Below, one piece after another: positions 15,358-23,973 of a stretch of 64,000 nt of DNA. The DNA is from Rhizobacter sp. Lineage in GTDB: Bacteria; Pseudomonadota; Gammaproteobacteria; Burkholderiales; Burkholderiaceae_C. The notes below the pieces were generated by a model. That model was not told the origin of the DNA. It ran no database searches and saw nothing but the letters and a program-made list of their open reading frames with translations. The stretch is taken from assembly GCA_019635355.1 (NCBI GenBank), contig JAHBZQ010000001.1:5084001-5148000 (forward strand). The letters are read 5' to 3'. The translations under genes were made by a program, and so were the position numbers. The first letter of the stretch is position 1; each line of letters begins with the position of its first letter.

Positions 15358-15414
15358 CGCAGCGCCTGAGCAGATGAGTGGCGGCCAGTGACTACGCAGT
15401 AGAGAGGCGACATT

Positions 15415-15831
15415 TCAACGCGAAGTGTGGATAGCTACGGTTTCACTCGTGTCTAGGTTGTAGACCGACAAGGTCGTGCCTGCTGGCAATCTATCTCGCG
15501 CGATTCTCACGGTGGTTTCTCTGAGTGACTCTTCCTTTGCGCCACCAGTTGCGCCAGTTCCAATGTGGAGTGTCGCAATGCCATTGCGAGGAAGCGATAG
15601 CCATGCATGCTTGATTTCACCTCGACTGTGGAAATACTCGCGCATCTTGACTGTGACGAACTTTGAATCAGCTTCGAACTTCGTGTGAGTTTCCGTTGAA
15701 GTTGCTTGCAAAGAGCCGTCTGAGGTGACTAGAACTCCGCTCGACAGCGTGAAGGTATTTGCGTTGCTATCGAGCGCGGGTGAACACGCCGCGAGCGTGA
15801 GTGACGCGAGGACTGTGATCAGTCGAATCAT
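15415..15831 (-). CDS. Lipoprotein, hypothetical
   Basis: 138 residues. Signal peptide with a lipobox (MIRLITVLASLTLAACS; lipidated cysteine near 16). AGGA lies 7 bases before the ATG. Mature protein strand-rich, no known domain. Likely in the outer or inner membrane facing the periplasm. Confidence 0.78.
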   Translation of the reverse strand: MIRLITVLASLTLAACSPALDSNANTFTLSSGVLVTSDGSLQATSTETHTKFEADSKFVTVKMREYFHSRGEIKHAWLSLPRNGIATLHIGTGATGGAKEESLRETTVRIARDRLPAGTTLSVYNLDTSETVAIHTSR

Positions 15832-15845
15832 TTGCTTTTCCTGCG

Positions 15846-15914
15846 GCCTAACGTTTGACATGAGAGGCATGACCCGGCTTGCCGGGGCATGTCCTCTCGA
15901 TGGAAGGGTTAGGC
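15846..15914 (-). repeat. attC site 29, class a
   Basis: Closes a two-gene cassette (15909-16478). Confidence 0.95.
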
Positions 15915-16145
15915 GTCATTGACTTCACGCCGCCCAAACGATGCTGCTTCAAGAACCTTGTGACGAAGAGAGTCATAGAGTGCATCAGAAGCGACCGCAA
16001 GGCAGAAGTGAATCATTCCTGTACTTGCATAGATGAGCCAGGCAAGCCCGCCGAGCTGAAAGTACCAAATAGCCACTGGGCAACCAAGCAAGTATGCGTT
16101 GCCAATCCATACGAAGCGGTTCATTCGCTTTTGATAGTCAGTCAT
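15909..16145 (-). CDS. Small two-helix membrane protein
   Basis: 78 residues with two membrane helices (about 11-30 and 32-52), then a cytoplasmic tail ending REVNDA, whose stop lies in attC 29. AGGAG five bases before the ATG fixes the start. Second gene of its cassette; the 21-base gap to the upstream stop suggests co-transcription. Unknown role. Confidence 0.75.
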   Translation of the reverse strand: MTDYQKRMNRFVWIGNAYLLGCPVAIWYFQLGGLAWLIYASTGMIHFCLAVASDALYDSLRHKVLEAASFGRREVNDA

Positions 16146-16166
16146 TCGATCTCCTCTCGTTTTGCG

Positions 16167-16478
16167 TCATCGTTCGCCTTCGCGCTCAACAATTCTGGCT
16201 ATGAATGCGGGTTGGTCGCCACACATGTATTGCGTTGTTCGTGAGCTGGAATCGCTGTACTGGCTGATCTCGAGGTGAGGTTTGTGATGCGAGGAAGACC
16301 GAGTCATGCAACTACTCACAATCTCTTCGTCGTTGAGACCATGTTTGCTCACTAGCGCCTGAAGGATCAGTTTGACCCCGCTGACAGTGACGTGCGTGGA
16401 CGGAACCAGGGTGGAGAAGATTTCTCGCTCTCCGTCGAACCCCTTGATCTGCCAATAGCGACGCAACGTTCTCTTCAT
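16167..16478 (-). CDS. Hypothetical protein
   Basis: 103 residues, soluble, opening MKRTLRRYWQIKGFDGEREI, then THVTVSGVKLILQALVSKHG. Possibly a small alpha/beta domain. Paired with a small membrane protein in one cassette, which may mean a joint function, but no motif supports any. Confidence 0.7.
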   Translation of the reverse strand: MKRTLRRYWQIKGFDGEREIFSTLVPSTHVTVSGVKLILQALVSKHGLNDEEIVSSCMTRSSSHHKPHLEISQYSDSSSRTTQYMCGDQPAFIARIVEREGER

Positions 16479-16481
16479 GAC

Positions 16482-16550
16482 GCCTAACGTTTGACATGAG
16501 AGGCGGCGCCCGGCTTGCCGGGCGACGTCCTCTCGATGGAAGGGTTAGAC
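16482..16550 (-). repeat. attC site 30, class d
   Basis: R'' GTTAGAC matches the GTCTAAC junction at 17109. Confidence 0.95.
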
Positions 16551-17093
16551 GCCGCGCGCATCAGAGTTGCCTCGAATGTGGAAGGCGCCTTGCTCTAACT
16601 CACCTTGAATCTTTGCCACGACTTCCGCTGCGGACATATGCGAGCTGTCTAGAGCGTTGTTTTCCCACTCACCCAGGTTCTCGAACTGTGGGTGCATTGC
16701 CGAAACAACCTCGTCAAGGGAGGTGTCGCCGCGCTGGCGAACACGTCTTGTGGCTTCTTCAAGAGAGGTTCGAAGAATGACATACCGGACATCCGTGATT
16801 TGAGGTTCGAACTCACCTCGAATGAATGAGGCGAACCAAGGCCCAAGTATTCCTTCTAGTACCACGTTGTAGCCGCGCAGGGCGAGGGACTTGGCTGCTC
16901 GGCAACTTGCCGCGATAGCGGCTCTGTTTTGGCTGTCTGCTTCGGGCAGGTGAGGTGCTATGGGATGGCTAAAGAACTTGTAGAAGATGTCCGTCTCGAT
17001 GTGCACCCCGTTGCTCATGCGCTCAGCGAGAAGTTTGCCAACGGTCGTCTTGCCAGAACCAAGAGAGCCAGTGAGAACGATGACAGTGCTCAT
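16545..17093 (-). CDS. P-loop kinase-like AAA protein
   Basis: 182 residues. Walker A is GSLGSGKTTVGK at about 9-20; the fold continues with HIETDIFYKFF (the acceptor-binding aspartate region) and GYNVVLEGILG, then a lid-like stretch EATRRVRQRGDT. This is the layout of small-molecule kinases such as shikimate kinase or chloramphenicol phosphotransferase. The substrate is unknown; antibiotic or metabolite phosphorylation is possible but unproven. Confidence 0.85.
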   Translation of the reverse strand: MSTVIVLTGSLGSGKTTVGKLLAERMSNGVHIETDIFYKFFSHPIAPHLPEADSQNRAAIAASCRAAKSLALRGYNVVLEGILGPWFASFIRGEFEPQITDVRYVILRTSLEEATRRVRQRGDTSLDEVVSAMHPQFENLGEWENNALDSSHMSAAEVVAKIQGELEQGAFHIRGNSDARGV

Positions 17094-17108
17094 TCTTGAA
17101 TTCGCGGC

Positions 17109-17180
17109 GTCTAACGTTTGACATGAGGGGCGGCCAAGGGCGCCAGCCCTTGGACGTCCCCCTCGATGGAAGGGTTAGGC
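17109..17180 (-). repeat. attC site 31, class j
   Basis: Outer arm GGGG/CCCC, inner hairpin CCAAGGGCGCCAGCCCTTGG. Confidence 0.95.
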
Positions 17181-17762
17181 CGCACGGAGCCGCTGCTCCA
17201 GTGACTTTTTGATCTGCGGCCATTCTTTGCCTATGACGCTGAACATGACCGAATCTCGAATGCGGCCATCACGCATAACCATGTGATTGCGAAGGATCCC
17301 CTCTTCTTGGGCGCCAATGCGAGAGATCGCATTTCTCGACTTGATGTTTGTGAGATCAGTCAGCAGCTCGACCCGGTTGAACTGCCACTGCTCAAAGGCA
17401 TGGCGAAGCATCAGGTACTTTGCTTCCGTGTTGATGTAGGTCCTCTGCCAGGACTTCGCAATGAATGTGAAGCCGATTTCAACGCGCTTGTGCGCGGTAT
17501 CAATGCAGCGGAAACGTGTGCTGCCTACGACCGCTCCGGACTTGGAATCGATTGTTGCGAAAGCCAGCTCCTTTTGTGACGAATACGCGGATTCGGCCGC
17601 ATTGAAGAACTGGGGCAAATCCTCCGGCCGAGGAACGATGGTTACTGGCAGTTCCCACAGGGCCCCATCTGAAATTGCCACTGCAAGCCCAGGAAGATGT
17701 CTTTGATCCAGCGGCTCAAGTTTGACGTTGTCGCCGGCCAGAACTGTCTTTTGTATTTCCAT
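17175..17762 (-). CDS. GNAT acetyltransferase, RimJ/RimL type
   Basis: 195 residues. VKLEPLDQRHLPGLAVAISD, then VGSTRFRCIDTAHKRVEIGF and NVRVEL-type strand (FNRVELLTDLTNIKSRNAIS) give the RimJ/RimL-like GNAT layout; the end SVMFSVIGKEWPQIK is typical. Members acetylate protein N-termini or small amines. Full length, sole gene. Confidence 0.87.
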   Translation of the reverse strand: MEIQKTVLAGDNVKLEPLDQRHLPGLAVAISDGALWELPVTIVPRPEDLPQFFNAAESAYSSQKELAFATIDSKSGAVVGSTRFRCIDTAHKRVEIGFTFIAKSWQRTYINTEAKYLMLRHAFEQWQFNRVELLTDLTNIKSRNAISRIGAQEEGILRNHMVMRDGRIRDSVMFSVIGKEWPQIKKSLEQRLRAA

Positions 17763-17791
17763 GTGAAAGGCTGATGCTGGAGTTGTGTGCG

Positions 17792-17863
17792 GTCTAACGT
17801 TTGACATGAGAGGCGGCGCAAGGGCGTAGCCCTTGTGACGTCCTCTCGATGGAAGGGTTAGAG
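17792..17863 (-). repeat. attC site 32, class h
   Basis: R'' GTTAGAG matches the CTCTAAC junction at 18407. Confidence 0.95.
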
Positions 17864-18403
17864 CGCATTCGTCGCAATGGCAGAGCTGCGAAGGTGATTG
17901 AGCAGTACGCGCATGGCTTGAAGCCACTGAGTAAGCGTGTCGACGACATGAAACTCAACGTGGTCACCAGTTGCTGGATTGCGGAGAAACACCTTCCCGG
18001 AGTTAGGACCACCCATGTGATAGGCGCGAGGGAAGCCAAACACATGGGCCGAATGATCGCGCATCTCTTTGGCATGCGACAACCATGAAGCTTTGTCTTG
18101 CTCCAACTTGAATAGCTCGGCTAGCTCGGCGCTTACCTCGCCGCGCTGTTTCAGTGCATTCCTCAACTTCCCTTTGCTAACGCCGGTGATTGGGAGACCG
18201 ACCTTGTAGTACTCATTGAGTTCTATGAGAAACGACTCTAGTGCCCCAAGTAGATGAAACAGAAACGACTCCTGAAACGCTCGATCGAAGTCTGTTCCTC
18301 CATTTCCCCCGCGGGCCACAAGCTCGGCCAAGTGGAGTTCCGCGTACACCAACTTTGCGTCAGTACGGGCGCGAAGATTCTGTTGGTGTTGAACGGAGGT
18401 CAT
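17858..18403 (-). CDS. HEPN-like helical protein with Rx4H motif
   Basis: 181 residues, helical. FLFHLLGALESFLIELNEYY is a core helix of the kind seen in HEPN domains and AKEMRDHSAHVFG carries R-x4-H, the HEPN RNase signature. HEPN proteins are metal-independent RNases or their inactive relatives, often in toxin-antitoxin and abortive-infection roles. No partner gene in the cassette. Domain call is inference from motif and helical pattern. Confidence 0.7.
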   Translation of the reverse strand: MTSVQHQQNLRARTDAKLVYAELHLAELVARGGNGGTDFDRAFQESFLFHLLGALESFLIELNEYYKVGLPITGVSKGKLRNALKQRGEVSAELAELFKLEQDKASWLSHAKEMRDHSAHVFGFPRAYHMGGPNSGKVFLRNPATGDHVEFHVVDTLTQWLQAMRVLLNHLRSSAIATNAL

Positions 18404-18406
18404 GCG

Positions 18407-18475
18407 CTCTAACGTTTGACATGAGAGGCGGCGCCCGGCTTGCCGGGCGACGTCCTCTCGATGGAAGGGTTGAGC
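18407..18475 (-). repeat. attC site 33, class d
   Basis: R'' GTTGAGC matches GCTCAAC at 18853; closes NC2 copy 2. Confidence 0.95.
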
Positions 18476-18852
18476 ATCGCGCCTCCGAGAACCACCGACG
18501 TGCCCTGGTGCACGGCTCGTGAAAGTGTGTCGGAGCGTAGCTCGGGCCTGGACGGACGAGAAGAACCAGCGCTGCCTCTGGCAGCGCCCAACAGCTGACT
18601 CTTCAAGCGGCGCGAAGCGCCAGCCACCGACTGACTGCCTCTGGCCGTTCGATGGTGCAGCGCAGGTGCCGAAGCGGCACAAGCCTGACCTTCTTCCATC
18701 GGAGCGTGTCGGTTCGTGGCCAGCGCGGTGTTCGGCTTTGGCGGCAGACAGCGAGCGGTGACCGAAGGCTTGGCGGCTACGCATGCGAATTGGATTTGCG
18801 ATGCCGAACGAAGGCTCATAAGCAACAAGAACTCGCAGGGCCTACTCGTGAT
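18476..18852 (-). repeat. NC2 cassette, copy 2
   Basis: About 375 bp. The minus frame from MSLRSASQIQFACVAAKPSV (start near 18819) runs open into attC 33, the same frame as in copy 3 and of equal length, but residues between are poorly conserved. Shares the GCGGCGCGAAGCGCCAGCCA hairpin. Confidence 0.65.
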
Positions 18853-18921
18853 GCTCAACGTTTGACATGAGAGGCCAGGCCCGGCTTGCCGGGACTGGTC
18901 CTCTCGATGGAAGGGTTAGAG
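18853..18921 (-). repeat. attC site 34, class e
   Basis: R'' GTTAGAG; closes the GNAT cassette 18916-19368. Confidence 0.95.
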
Positions 18922-19368
18922 CGCATTGGTGGCATGACGAACATAGTAGTTATCAAACTCCGCCTGCTCAACCAAAACGAAGCCGTGTCTTACATAGAAG
19001 CGGTTTGAATCACTCTCCTTGAGCGCACCGACTCGCAAGGGAAGGCCTTCTTGATCTGCCTGCGAGAAAACCTCTCGCAAGGCGACTGCGCCCAGGCCTT
19101 TGCCTTGATAGCCAGGCTGGACATACAGATGATCTAGCAGCAGTCCGGTCGCCTCCGGCTTGACCGCGAAGAACCCAACTCTCTGGCCACCTAGCAGGAT
19201 GTGTCGTGTGTGGCTTGGCGAGAAAGATGAAAGGAAACGATCTCTGGCACGCTGCGGATCGAATCGACCGACACGCTGGAGACTTTCTTGCATTGCTTCG
19301 ACTCGAAGCGAGGCCAGTGCCTCTGCATCTGCGGCTGTGGTTTGCTCGAATGTCACCTGGAGCTGCAT
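18916..19368 (-). CDS. GNAT-family N-acetyltransferase
   Basis: 150 residues. LDHLYVQPGYQGKGLGAVAL (about 80-100) is motif A with the Q/RxxGxG/A turn; DSNRFYVRHGFVLVEQ is the C-terminal motif. Complete single-domain acetyltransferase; substrate unknown. Confidence 0.9.
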   Translation of the reverse strand: MQLQVTFEQTTAADAEALASLRVEAMQESLQRVGRFDPQRARDRFLSSFSPSHTRHILLGGQRVGFFAVKPEATGLLLDHLYVQPGYQGKGLGAVALREVFSQADQEGLPLRVGALKESDSNRFYVRHGFVLVEQAEFDNYYVRHATNAL

Positions 19369-19389
19369 TGGATTTCTGAGCTTGATGCG

Positions 19390-19461
19390 CTCTAACGTTT
19401 GACATGAGAGGCGGCACAAGGGCGTAGCCCTTGTGACGTCCTCTCGATGGAAGGGTTAGGC
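19390..19461 (-). repeat. attC site 35, class h
   Basis: Stem GGCACAAGGGC variant. Confidence 0.95.
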
Positions 19462-19947
19462 ATCGCTCTCGCGGCCTAAGGTTGCAGCGCGGTTCTTGTA
19501 CCACTGATGCGCAGCCCATGCGACGCCGGCGATGGAGGCGAGCTCTATGAACATGCGTGAGTAGCTCGCGAACGAGCCCTGAAACTGCCTGAAGGCCAAG
19601 TGGAACACCACGGAGAGAACAACTAATACGACTAATGCCAGTAACCACGCGAAGTACGAATACCAACCCTTGCGGCTGAAGCCAGCGCCGATTTTTAAGT
19701 GATAGGCCGCTTGCCCAGCCCAAAGAGCAATGACAACAGACAGCGCGCCGCTTAGGTAGCCGTATGTGGTTTGAAAGGAGGTTATTTCTTCGTCGTAGCT
19801 GTACCTGCCGCCACCATGCGTGACGGTTGTTGGCTCATCAAGGTGGATAGATGAGGGAACGCCCAATGCTTCGCCTGCGGCGGTGAATGCAACGCCAACG
19901 GCAACCATGACAAAGAGGCCGATGAGCCACCCGAGTACCTTGCGCAT
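19456..19947 (-). CDS. Four-helix membrane protein
   Basis: 163 residues with hydrophobic helices at about 5-27, 63-80, 93-117 and 130-145. The loop after helix 1 (PSSIHLDEPTTVTHGGGRYS) is the longest. No known family; probably inner membrane. Confidence 0.75.
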   Translation of the reverse strand: MRKVLGWLIGLFVMVAVGVAFTAAGEALGVPSSIHLDEPTTVTHGGGRYSYDEEITSFQTTYGYLSGALSVVIALWAGQAAYHLKIGAGFSRKGWYSYFAWLLALVVLVVLSVVFHLAFRQFQGSFASYSRMFIELASIAGVAWAAHQWYKNRAATLGRESDA

Positions 19948-19953
19948 TGCGAT

Positions 19954-20022
19954 GCCTAACGTTTGACATGAGAGGCCAGGCCCGGCTTGCCGGGACTGGT
20001 CCTCTCGATGGAAGGGTTAGGC
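19954..20022 (-). repeat. attC site 36, class e
   Basis: Closes the cassette of 20053-20490. Confidence 0.95.
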
Positions 20023-20052
20023 ATCTCGATTGGAGCCGAAAGAGCAGGGCAT

Positions 20053-20490
20053 CTATTCTTCATACAGATCGTCTTCAACTTGAAAACCGAACCTGTAGCC
20101 GCGGCTTAGGAGGCTTGTCACAAAGCGGTCAGTTACCACTTTGGGCAAGTCTTTTTTTGAGGGTCTTGCCCAGGTGAGATATGCAGCTGGAATCCAGGTG
20201 GTCGTCATCGCCGGTTGCCCGTCATAGAAGAACTTTTGGCTGTCAATGCTTCCGAGCTTGATGCGCTCCTTCCGGCTTAGTGGCTTCAGAGAGGATGCAA
20301 GTAGTTTGCATTCTTTGATGTGTTGCAGGCGCTGGGGTAGGGGGGTATTGGGAGGGGGGTTTAGGTAGGCCGTTACGGTCAAAGGTTCGACTTGCGACTC
20401 AGGCTCTTTGGTGAAGATGGATTGCACAACATCTAGAAGCTTCGCCATTCGAGCAGCAACCATATGGAAGGACGTCCTTGTGTCGTGCAT
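20053..20490 (-). CDS. Hypothetical protein
   Basis: 145 residues from ATG 20490; ATGs at 20463 and 20448 are alternatives. A central proline-rich strand (VTAYLNPPPNTPLPQRLQHI) and an acidic end (VEDDLYEE). Unrecognised, soluble. Confidence 0.65.
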   Translation of the reverse strand: MHDTRTSFHMVAARMAKLLDVVQSIFTKEPESQVEPLTVTAYLNPPPNTPLPQRLQHIKECKLLASSLKPLSRKERIKLGSIDSQKFFYDGQPAMTTTWIPAAYLTWARPSKKDLPKVVTDRFVTSLLSRGYRFGFQVEDDLYEE

Positions 20491-20504
20491 GGGCTGGCTA
20501 AGAT

Positions 20505-20573
20505 GCCTAACGTTTGACATGAGAGGCCCGACCCGGCTTGCCGGGGCGGGTCCTCTCGATGGAAGGGTTAGGT
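20505..20573 (-). repeat. attC site 37, class c
   Basis: R'' GTTAGGT, one base off the usual box. Confidence 0.95.
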
Positions 20574-20876
20574 GGCGCCGCATTCGAGGAAGCAAGGCGC
20601 AGCCAGGCGAGCAACTCTAGCCGGCGTGTGCTTTCAGGGCATATCGGTTCGTGGCATGGCTCGGACAGTGCAGGGCGCCCACGACGGCTAAGCCCAAGGA
20701 CTGACTGACGACGACTGCATCGAGTTGGCACGGTTATCTGCTCGAGGCTCAGAGAAACACATTGCGGTGGTGAACGCAGGCAGAACACTCTCTTGGATGG
20801 ACCCCAAAGCCTGCCAAACGGGAGAAAGGCAATGACAGCCATCTTTGCAACTCGGCACGGCTTTGCCTTTAGCGCC
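20574..20876 (-). repeat. NC1 cassette, copy 2
   Basis: Very close to copies 1, 4, 5 and 8; all NC1 sequence blocks present. Confidence 0.8.
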
Positions 20877-20945
20877 GCCTAACGTTTGACATGAGAGGCT
20901 CGACCCGGCTTGCCGGGGCGAGTCCTCTCGATGGAAGGGTTAGGC
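20877..20945 (-). repeat. attC site 38, class b
   Basis: Closes the cassette of 20955-21425. Confidence 0.95.
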
Positions 20946-20954
20946 GCCATTGTC

Positions 20955-21425
20955 TCAACCGGAAACCAGAAGACCAAAGCGGGAGTACTTCTTTATCGCC
21001 TCAAGTGCGGACATGATCTCTCTGCCGTTCTTCCTTACCCATCTCTTAGGGAAGCAGAGCTGGATGCATCCATTGTTTGGGTGAGGTTTGTCATCAGCAG
21101 TGAACAGCGGCTTGAGCCAGATGCTGGTTCGAAGCCACATCCTCACGAAGAAGTTCTTTCCTGCGAGCAAAGGTTGTCGGTCGTTCAGTGCAACCTCGAA
21201 TGCATAAAACTCGATTGAACGGCCTATCGTCTCTTTAGATAGCGGCTCGTCTCGGAACGTGCGCCAGTCGCCGCCGTTGTACCGGATTCCTGGAACTGGG
21301 CTAACGAACGTGACATTGGCCCAGGGAATGTGGACTGCCCGGCGTGCAAACCATGGGACTAGCGATATGCCGGACTCTCCGAACTCAGCGCTTCCGCCCT
21401 CAATACGCAGCGTAACGATGCTCAT
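20955..21425 (-). CDS. Hypothetical protein
   Basis: 156 residues, strand-rich, soluble. The N-terminus MSIVTLRIEGGSAEFGESGI then SLVPWFARRAVHIPWANV looks like a PH-type beta barrel used in some bacterial membrane-associated proteins, but I cannot support that further. ATG lies 4 bases from the junction. Confidence 0.7.
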   Translation of the reverse strand: MSIVTLRIEGGSAEFGESGISLVPWFARRAVHIPWANVTFVSPVPGIRYNGGDWRTFRDEPLSKETIGRSIEFYAFEVALNDRQPLLAGKNFFVRMWLRTSIWLKPLFTADDKPHPNNGCIQLCFPKRWVRKNGREIMSALEAIKKYSRFGLLVSG

Positions 21426-21428
21426 GGC

Positions 21429-21497
21429 GCCTAACGTTTGACATGAGCTGCGTGACCCGGCTTGCCGGGGCACGTCAGCTCGATGGAAGGGTTAGGC
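21429..21497 (-). repeat. attC site 39, class i
   Basis: GTGACCCGG/CCGGGGCAC stem with the GCTG/CAGC arm. Confidence 0.95.
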
Positions 21498-21536
21498 GTC
21501 GGGTTTTTCGAGTACATGCCGTGCCTCGCAAACGAG

Positions 21537-21866
21537 CTACTTGGACAGGACGATGGTCACCAACGCAGATGAATCTTCGATGGCGACTACGCCATGCGAT
21601 GCAGACCTTGCTAGGAGGACCATTTCTCCGGCTTCAAGCAAATGGCTCTGTGAGTTGACCGTGACATCGATGCGACCCTCGATGCACTGGATGGTGATCT
21701 CGCCCGCGACGCTATGTGGCGGAAGTGACTTTCCGGCCTGAAGCACGAGACGTATGACTTCAAGCTGCTCAGACTTGAAGAGCGCGGTGGTCTTTTGACT
21801 CCGAAGGCGCGGGCCCAATGGCCGAACGTCGATGAGCTGACCGGGAGTTGCGTGTGGGATTGCCAT
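21537..21866 (-). CDS. Cupin-domain protein
   Basis: 109 residues. A small one-domain cupin: GKSLPPHSVAGEITIQCIEG gives motif 1 (PxHxxxxE-type), and EAGEMVLLARSASHGVVA motif 2. The second histidine of motif 1 is missing, so metal binding may be altered. Usually a small-molecule-binding or detoxifying domain. Confidence 0.82.
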   Translation of the reverse strand: MAIPHATPGQLIDVRPLGPRLRSQKTTALFKSEQLEVIRLVLQAGKSLPPHSVAGEITIQCIEGRIDVTVNSQSHLLEAGEMVLLARSASHGVVAIEDSSALVTIVLSK

Positions 21867-21900
21867 GTGCACAGTATGCGTCGCTGACGCTCCCTCCGAC

Positions 21901-21972
21901 GCCTAACGTTTGACATGAGAGGCGCTTGGAGGCCGTAGGCCGGAAAGCGTCCTCTCGATGGAAGGGTTAGGC
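21901..21972 (-). repeat. attC site 40, class g
   Basis: 72 bp; GAGGCCGTAGGCC loop replaces the CCGGCTTGCCGG loop. Confidence 0.95.
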
Positions 21973-21991
21973 GCAGCACTCCGGAGTGCGC

Positions 21992-22486
21992 CTAAAAAAG
22001 GCCCAGAAACTTCTTTCTAGGAGGTCTGGCTTTCGTGGAGGCTGCCCAGCCTCCGATCAAGCGAAGTATGTCTTGTTCCGCCTCTTCATCGGACTGGATG
22101 TACGAGATGCTGTCTCCCGTGGCTTGGAAGGCAAAGCTGGCGTTTAGCTTGTAGCGACGCACGAATACCGACACTCTCAGTTCCGCGCTGTTTACTAAGC
22201 CGTAGTCGGTAATGACGGCGGTGGAGTCGCAGTCTGTAGGTTCACCTGATGCCTCGATTGCGGCAGACACTACCGACTGATGCTGTTCTGCTCCCCAACC
22301 CTTCACTACACAGCGAACTACCTTTGGTTCTCCACCGGACTTCAAACTTGCGAGGTAGAAGGCGTACTTTGAGATGGAGCCTTCTGGTGCCTCAGGAATA
22401 GTTGGCAGCATGCGGCCGAGGTGGCGACAGGTGACAAACAGTTTGTAGACGCTGTCGAGAATGGTGGGGTCGTCGAGTTTCAGCAT
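21992..22486 (-). CDS. Hypothetical protein
   Basis: 164 residues, soluble alpha/beta, ending in a basic tail (ASTKARPPRKKFLGLF). Unrecognised. ATG lies 5 bases from the junction. Confidence 0.7.
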   Translation of the reverse strand: MLKLDDPTILDSVYKLFVTCRHLGRMLPTIPEAPEGSISKYAFYLASLKSGGEPKVVRCVVKGWGAEQHQSVVSAAIEASGEPTDCDSTAVITDYGLVNSAELRVSVFVRRYKLNASFAFQATGDSISYIQSDEEAEQDILRLIGGWAASTKARPPRKKFLGLF

Positions 22487-22491
22487 GCGGC

Positions 22492-22560
22492 GCCTAACGT
22501 TTGACATGAGAGGCTCGACCCGGCTTGCCGGGGCGAGTCCTCTCGATGGAAGGGTTAGGC
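22492..22560 (-). repeat. attC site 41, class b
   Basis: Closes the cassette of 22594-22908. Confidence 0.95.
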
Positions 22561-22593
22561 GGCCGTGATGTGAGCCTTGCCGCCGCTGGATTT

Positions 22594-22908
22594 CTAATGT
22601 CTTGGATCACCCTCGATGCTCTGAAGAAGGGATTCGAGGAAGTGCGTCATTCCGGTTGAACCGTTTGTTCCCATTCTGGACGCCTCGAGAACTTCCCTTA
22701 TCGCCCGCGCAAACAGCTTGAACTCTTCTTCTTCGAGTTCGTCCGCTTGCAGCATGTCCATGCCAGCTTCATCGTGCGGCCACAGAACCTTGGTCAGAAC
22801 TTCCGCGGCCCTGCCAGTCTTTGACTGAAGCTCACTTACAAGCCACGCGAAATCGACTGTTCGCAAGTCATGAGAGCAACCCTTTCTGATGACTACGGTT
22901 CCGGTCAT
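22594..22908 (-). CDS. Hypothetical acidic protein
   Basis: 104 residues, helical, with an acidic middle (DMLQADELEEEEFKLFARAI). The first 30 residues hold one cysteine (KGCSHDL). No known domain. The start MTGTVV is chosen because earlier in-frame ATGs lie in attC. Confidence 0.65.
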   Translation of the reverse strand: MTGTVVIRKGCSHDLRTVDFAWLVSELQSKTGRAAEVLTKVLWPHDEAGMDMLQADELEEEEFKLFARAIREVLEASRMGTNGSTGMTHFLESLLQSIEGDPRH

Positions 22909-22931
22909 TGCAAATCTCGCTTGATTCGGAC

Positions 22932-23000
22932 GCCTAACGTTTGACATGAGAGGCGCTGACCGGCTTGCCGGGCAGTGTCCTCTCGATGGAAGGGTTAGAG
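22932..23000 (-). repeat. attC site 42, class f
   Basis: R'' GTTAGAG. The gene 22934-23425 reads through it. Confidence 0.95.
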
Positions 23001-23425
23001 CGCACTTCCCCGGGATGCAGGCCTGCAGCGGCTCGCATCGCAGCCAAGAGATCACGATGAACTTGGACGTGATTCGGACATTCTTTGCCTTGCCTGCGAT
23101 CTGCGTATGTAGCAAGAAGAGCATCGGCGTGGCGGTATACATGCTCATTGCCTAGCAACTCAAGCACGTGAACTTGTGCCGCGAATGTTTTCTCTTCTGT
23201 ATCGAAAGCTCCAATGGGAAACGGGCGAAGCTGCAGTTGCGTGTAGGTGCTTAGGAAATGTGCGTAAGCGACTCTACGAGCCAGCTTCAGCTCGTCTTCT
23301 TGGCTTGCAAGGCGATGCGATTGCGCAAGCGATCGGCTGGTGAACCATGTGAGAGCTACGCCGACTAGGACGCCAATCAGGCCGCTGGCGGCAGCGATTA
23401 ATGCGGCTTGAATCTCTAGCGGCAT
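22934..23425 (-). CDS. Membrane-anchored helical protein, attC-encoded tail
   Basis: 163 residues. One N-terminal membrane helix (about 5-28, AALIAAASGLIGVLVGVALT), then a helical soluble domain (about 40-140). No stop occurs before attC 42, so the last 20 or so residues come from attC. Similar single-helix plus helical-domain proteins are common and unassigned; see also 50890-51348. Confidence 0.7.
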   Translation of the reverse strand: MPLEIQAALIAAASGLIGVLVGVALTWFTSRSLAQSHRLASQEDELKLARRVAYAHFLSTYTQLQLRPFPIGAFDTEEKTFAAQVHVLELLGNEHVYRHADALLATYADRRQGKECPNHVQVHRDLLAAMRAAAGLHPGEVRSNPSIERTLPGKPVSASHVKR

Positions 23426-23459
23426 ATACGACCCCTCTGGTGGTAGATATGTTCGTGCG

Positions 23460-23528
23460 CTCTAACGTTTGACATGAGAGGCTCGACCCGGCTTGCCGGG
23501 GCGAGTCCTCTCGATGGAAGGGTTAGGC
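23460..23528 (-). repeat. attC site 43, class b
   Basis: Closes the cassette of 23536-23895. Confidence 0.95.
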
Positions 23529-23535
23529 GCTGTGT

Positions 23536-23895
23536 CTACAAGAGGCCGAGGCATGAAGTAATTGCTCCTTCTTCTCGCATTGAAGCTGCCCTGCGGTCGA
23601 GTTTGTACGCTCCGGGAGACCAGCCTGGAACAACCCTCTTCCCGTTGTATTCCGCAATTACATCAATGTCGCTCTTCCTGTCGTGACAGGCGACCACGGG
23701 CAGGGCCTGGCCAGCGGGTAAGACAGCGACTACCGTTGGTCGATCTCCGATCTTGCCCACCAGAGTATTTGGATCGAGAAGAGGCAAGTCCCTTTGAGCG
23801 ACAACTGAAATCACCTCGCCCGACCGCATGACATAGACCGTTGCTGCCAATGCCAACCCGCAGCAGAGGGTGACCAAAACAAGGGGCAACTTCAT
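23536..23895 (-). CDS. Exported or anchored hypothetical protein
   Basis: 119 residues. N-terminal hydrophobic helix MKLPLVLVTLCCGLALAATV is a signal peptide or anchor. The mature part has one strand-rich domain with cysteines (VACHDRKS and a C-terminal CLGLL). Confidence 0.72.
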   Translation of the reverse strand: MKLPLVLVTLCCGLALAATVYVMRSGEVISVVAQRDLPLLDPNTLVGKIGDRPTVVAVLPAGQALPVVACHDRKSDIDVIAEYNGKRVVPGWSPGAYKLDRRAASMREEGAITSCLGLL

Positions 23896-23904
23896 CGCTG
23901 CAGC

Positions 23905-23973
23905 GCCTAACGTTTGACATGAGAGGCATGACCCGGCTTGCCGGGGCATGTCCTCTCGATGGAAGGGTTAGGC
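23905..23973 (-). repeat. attC site 44, class a
   Basis: Closes the cupin cassette. Confidence 0.95.
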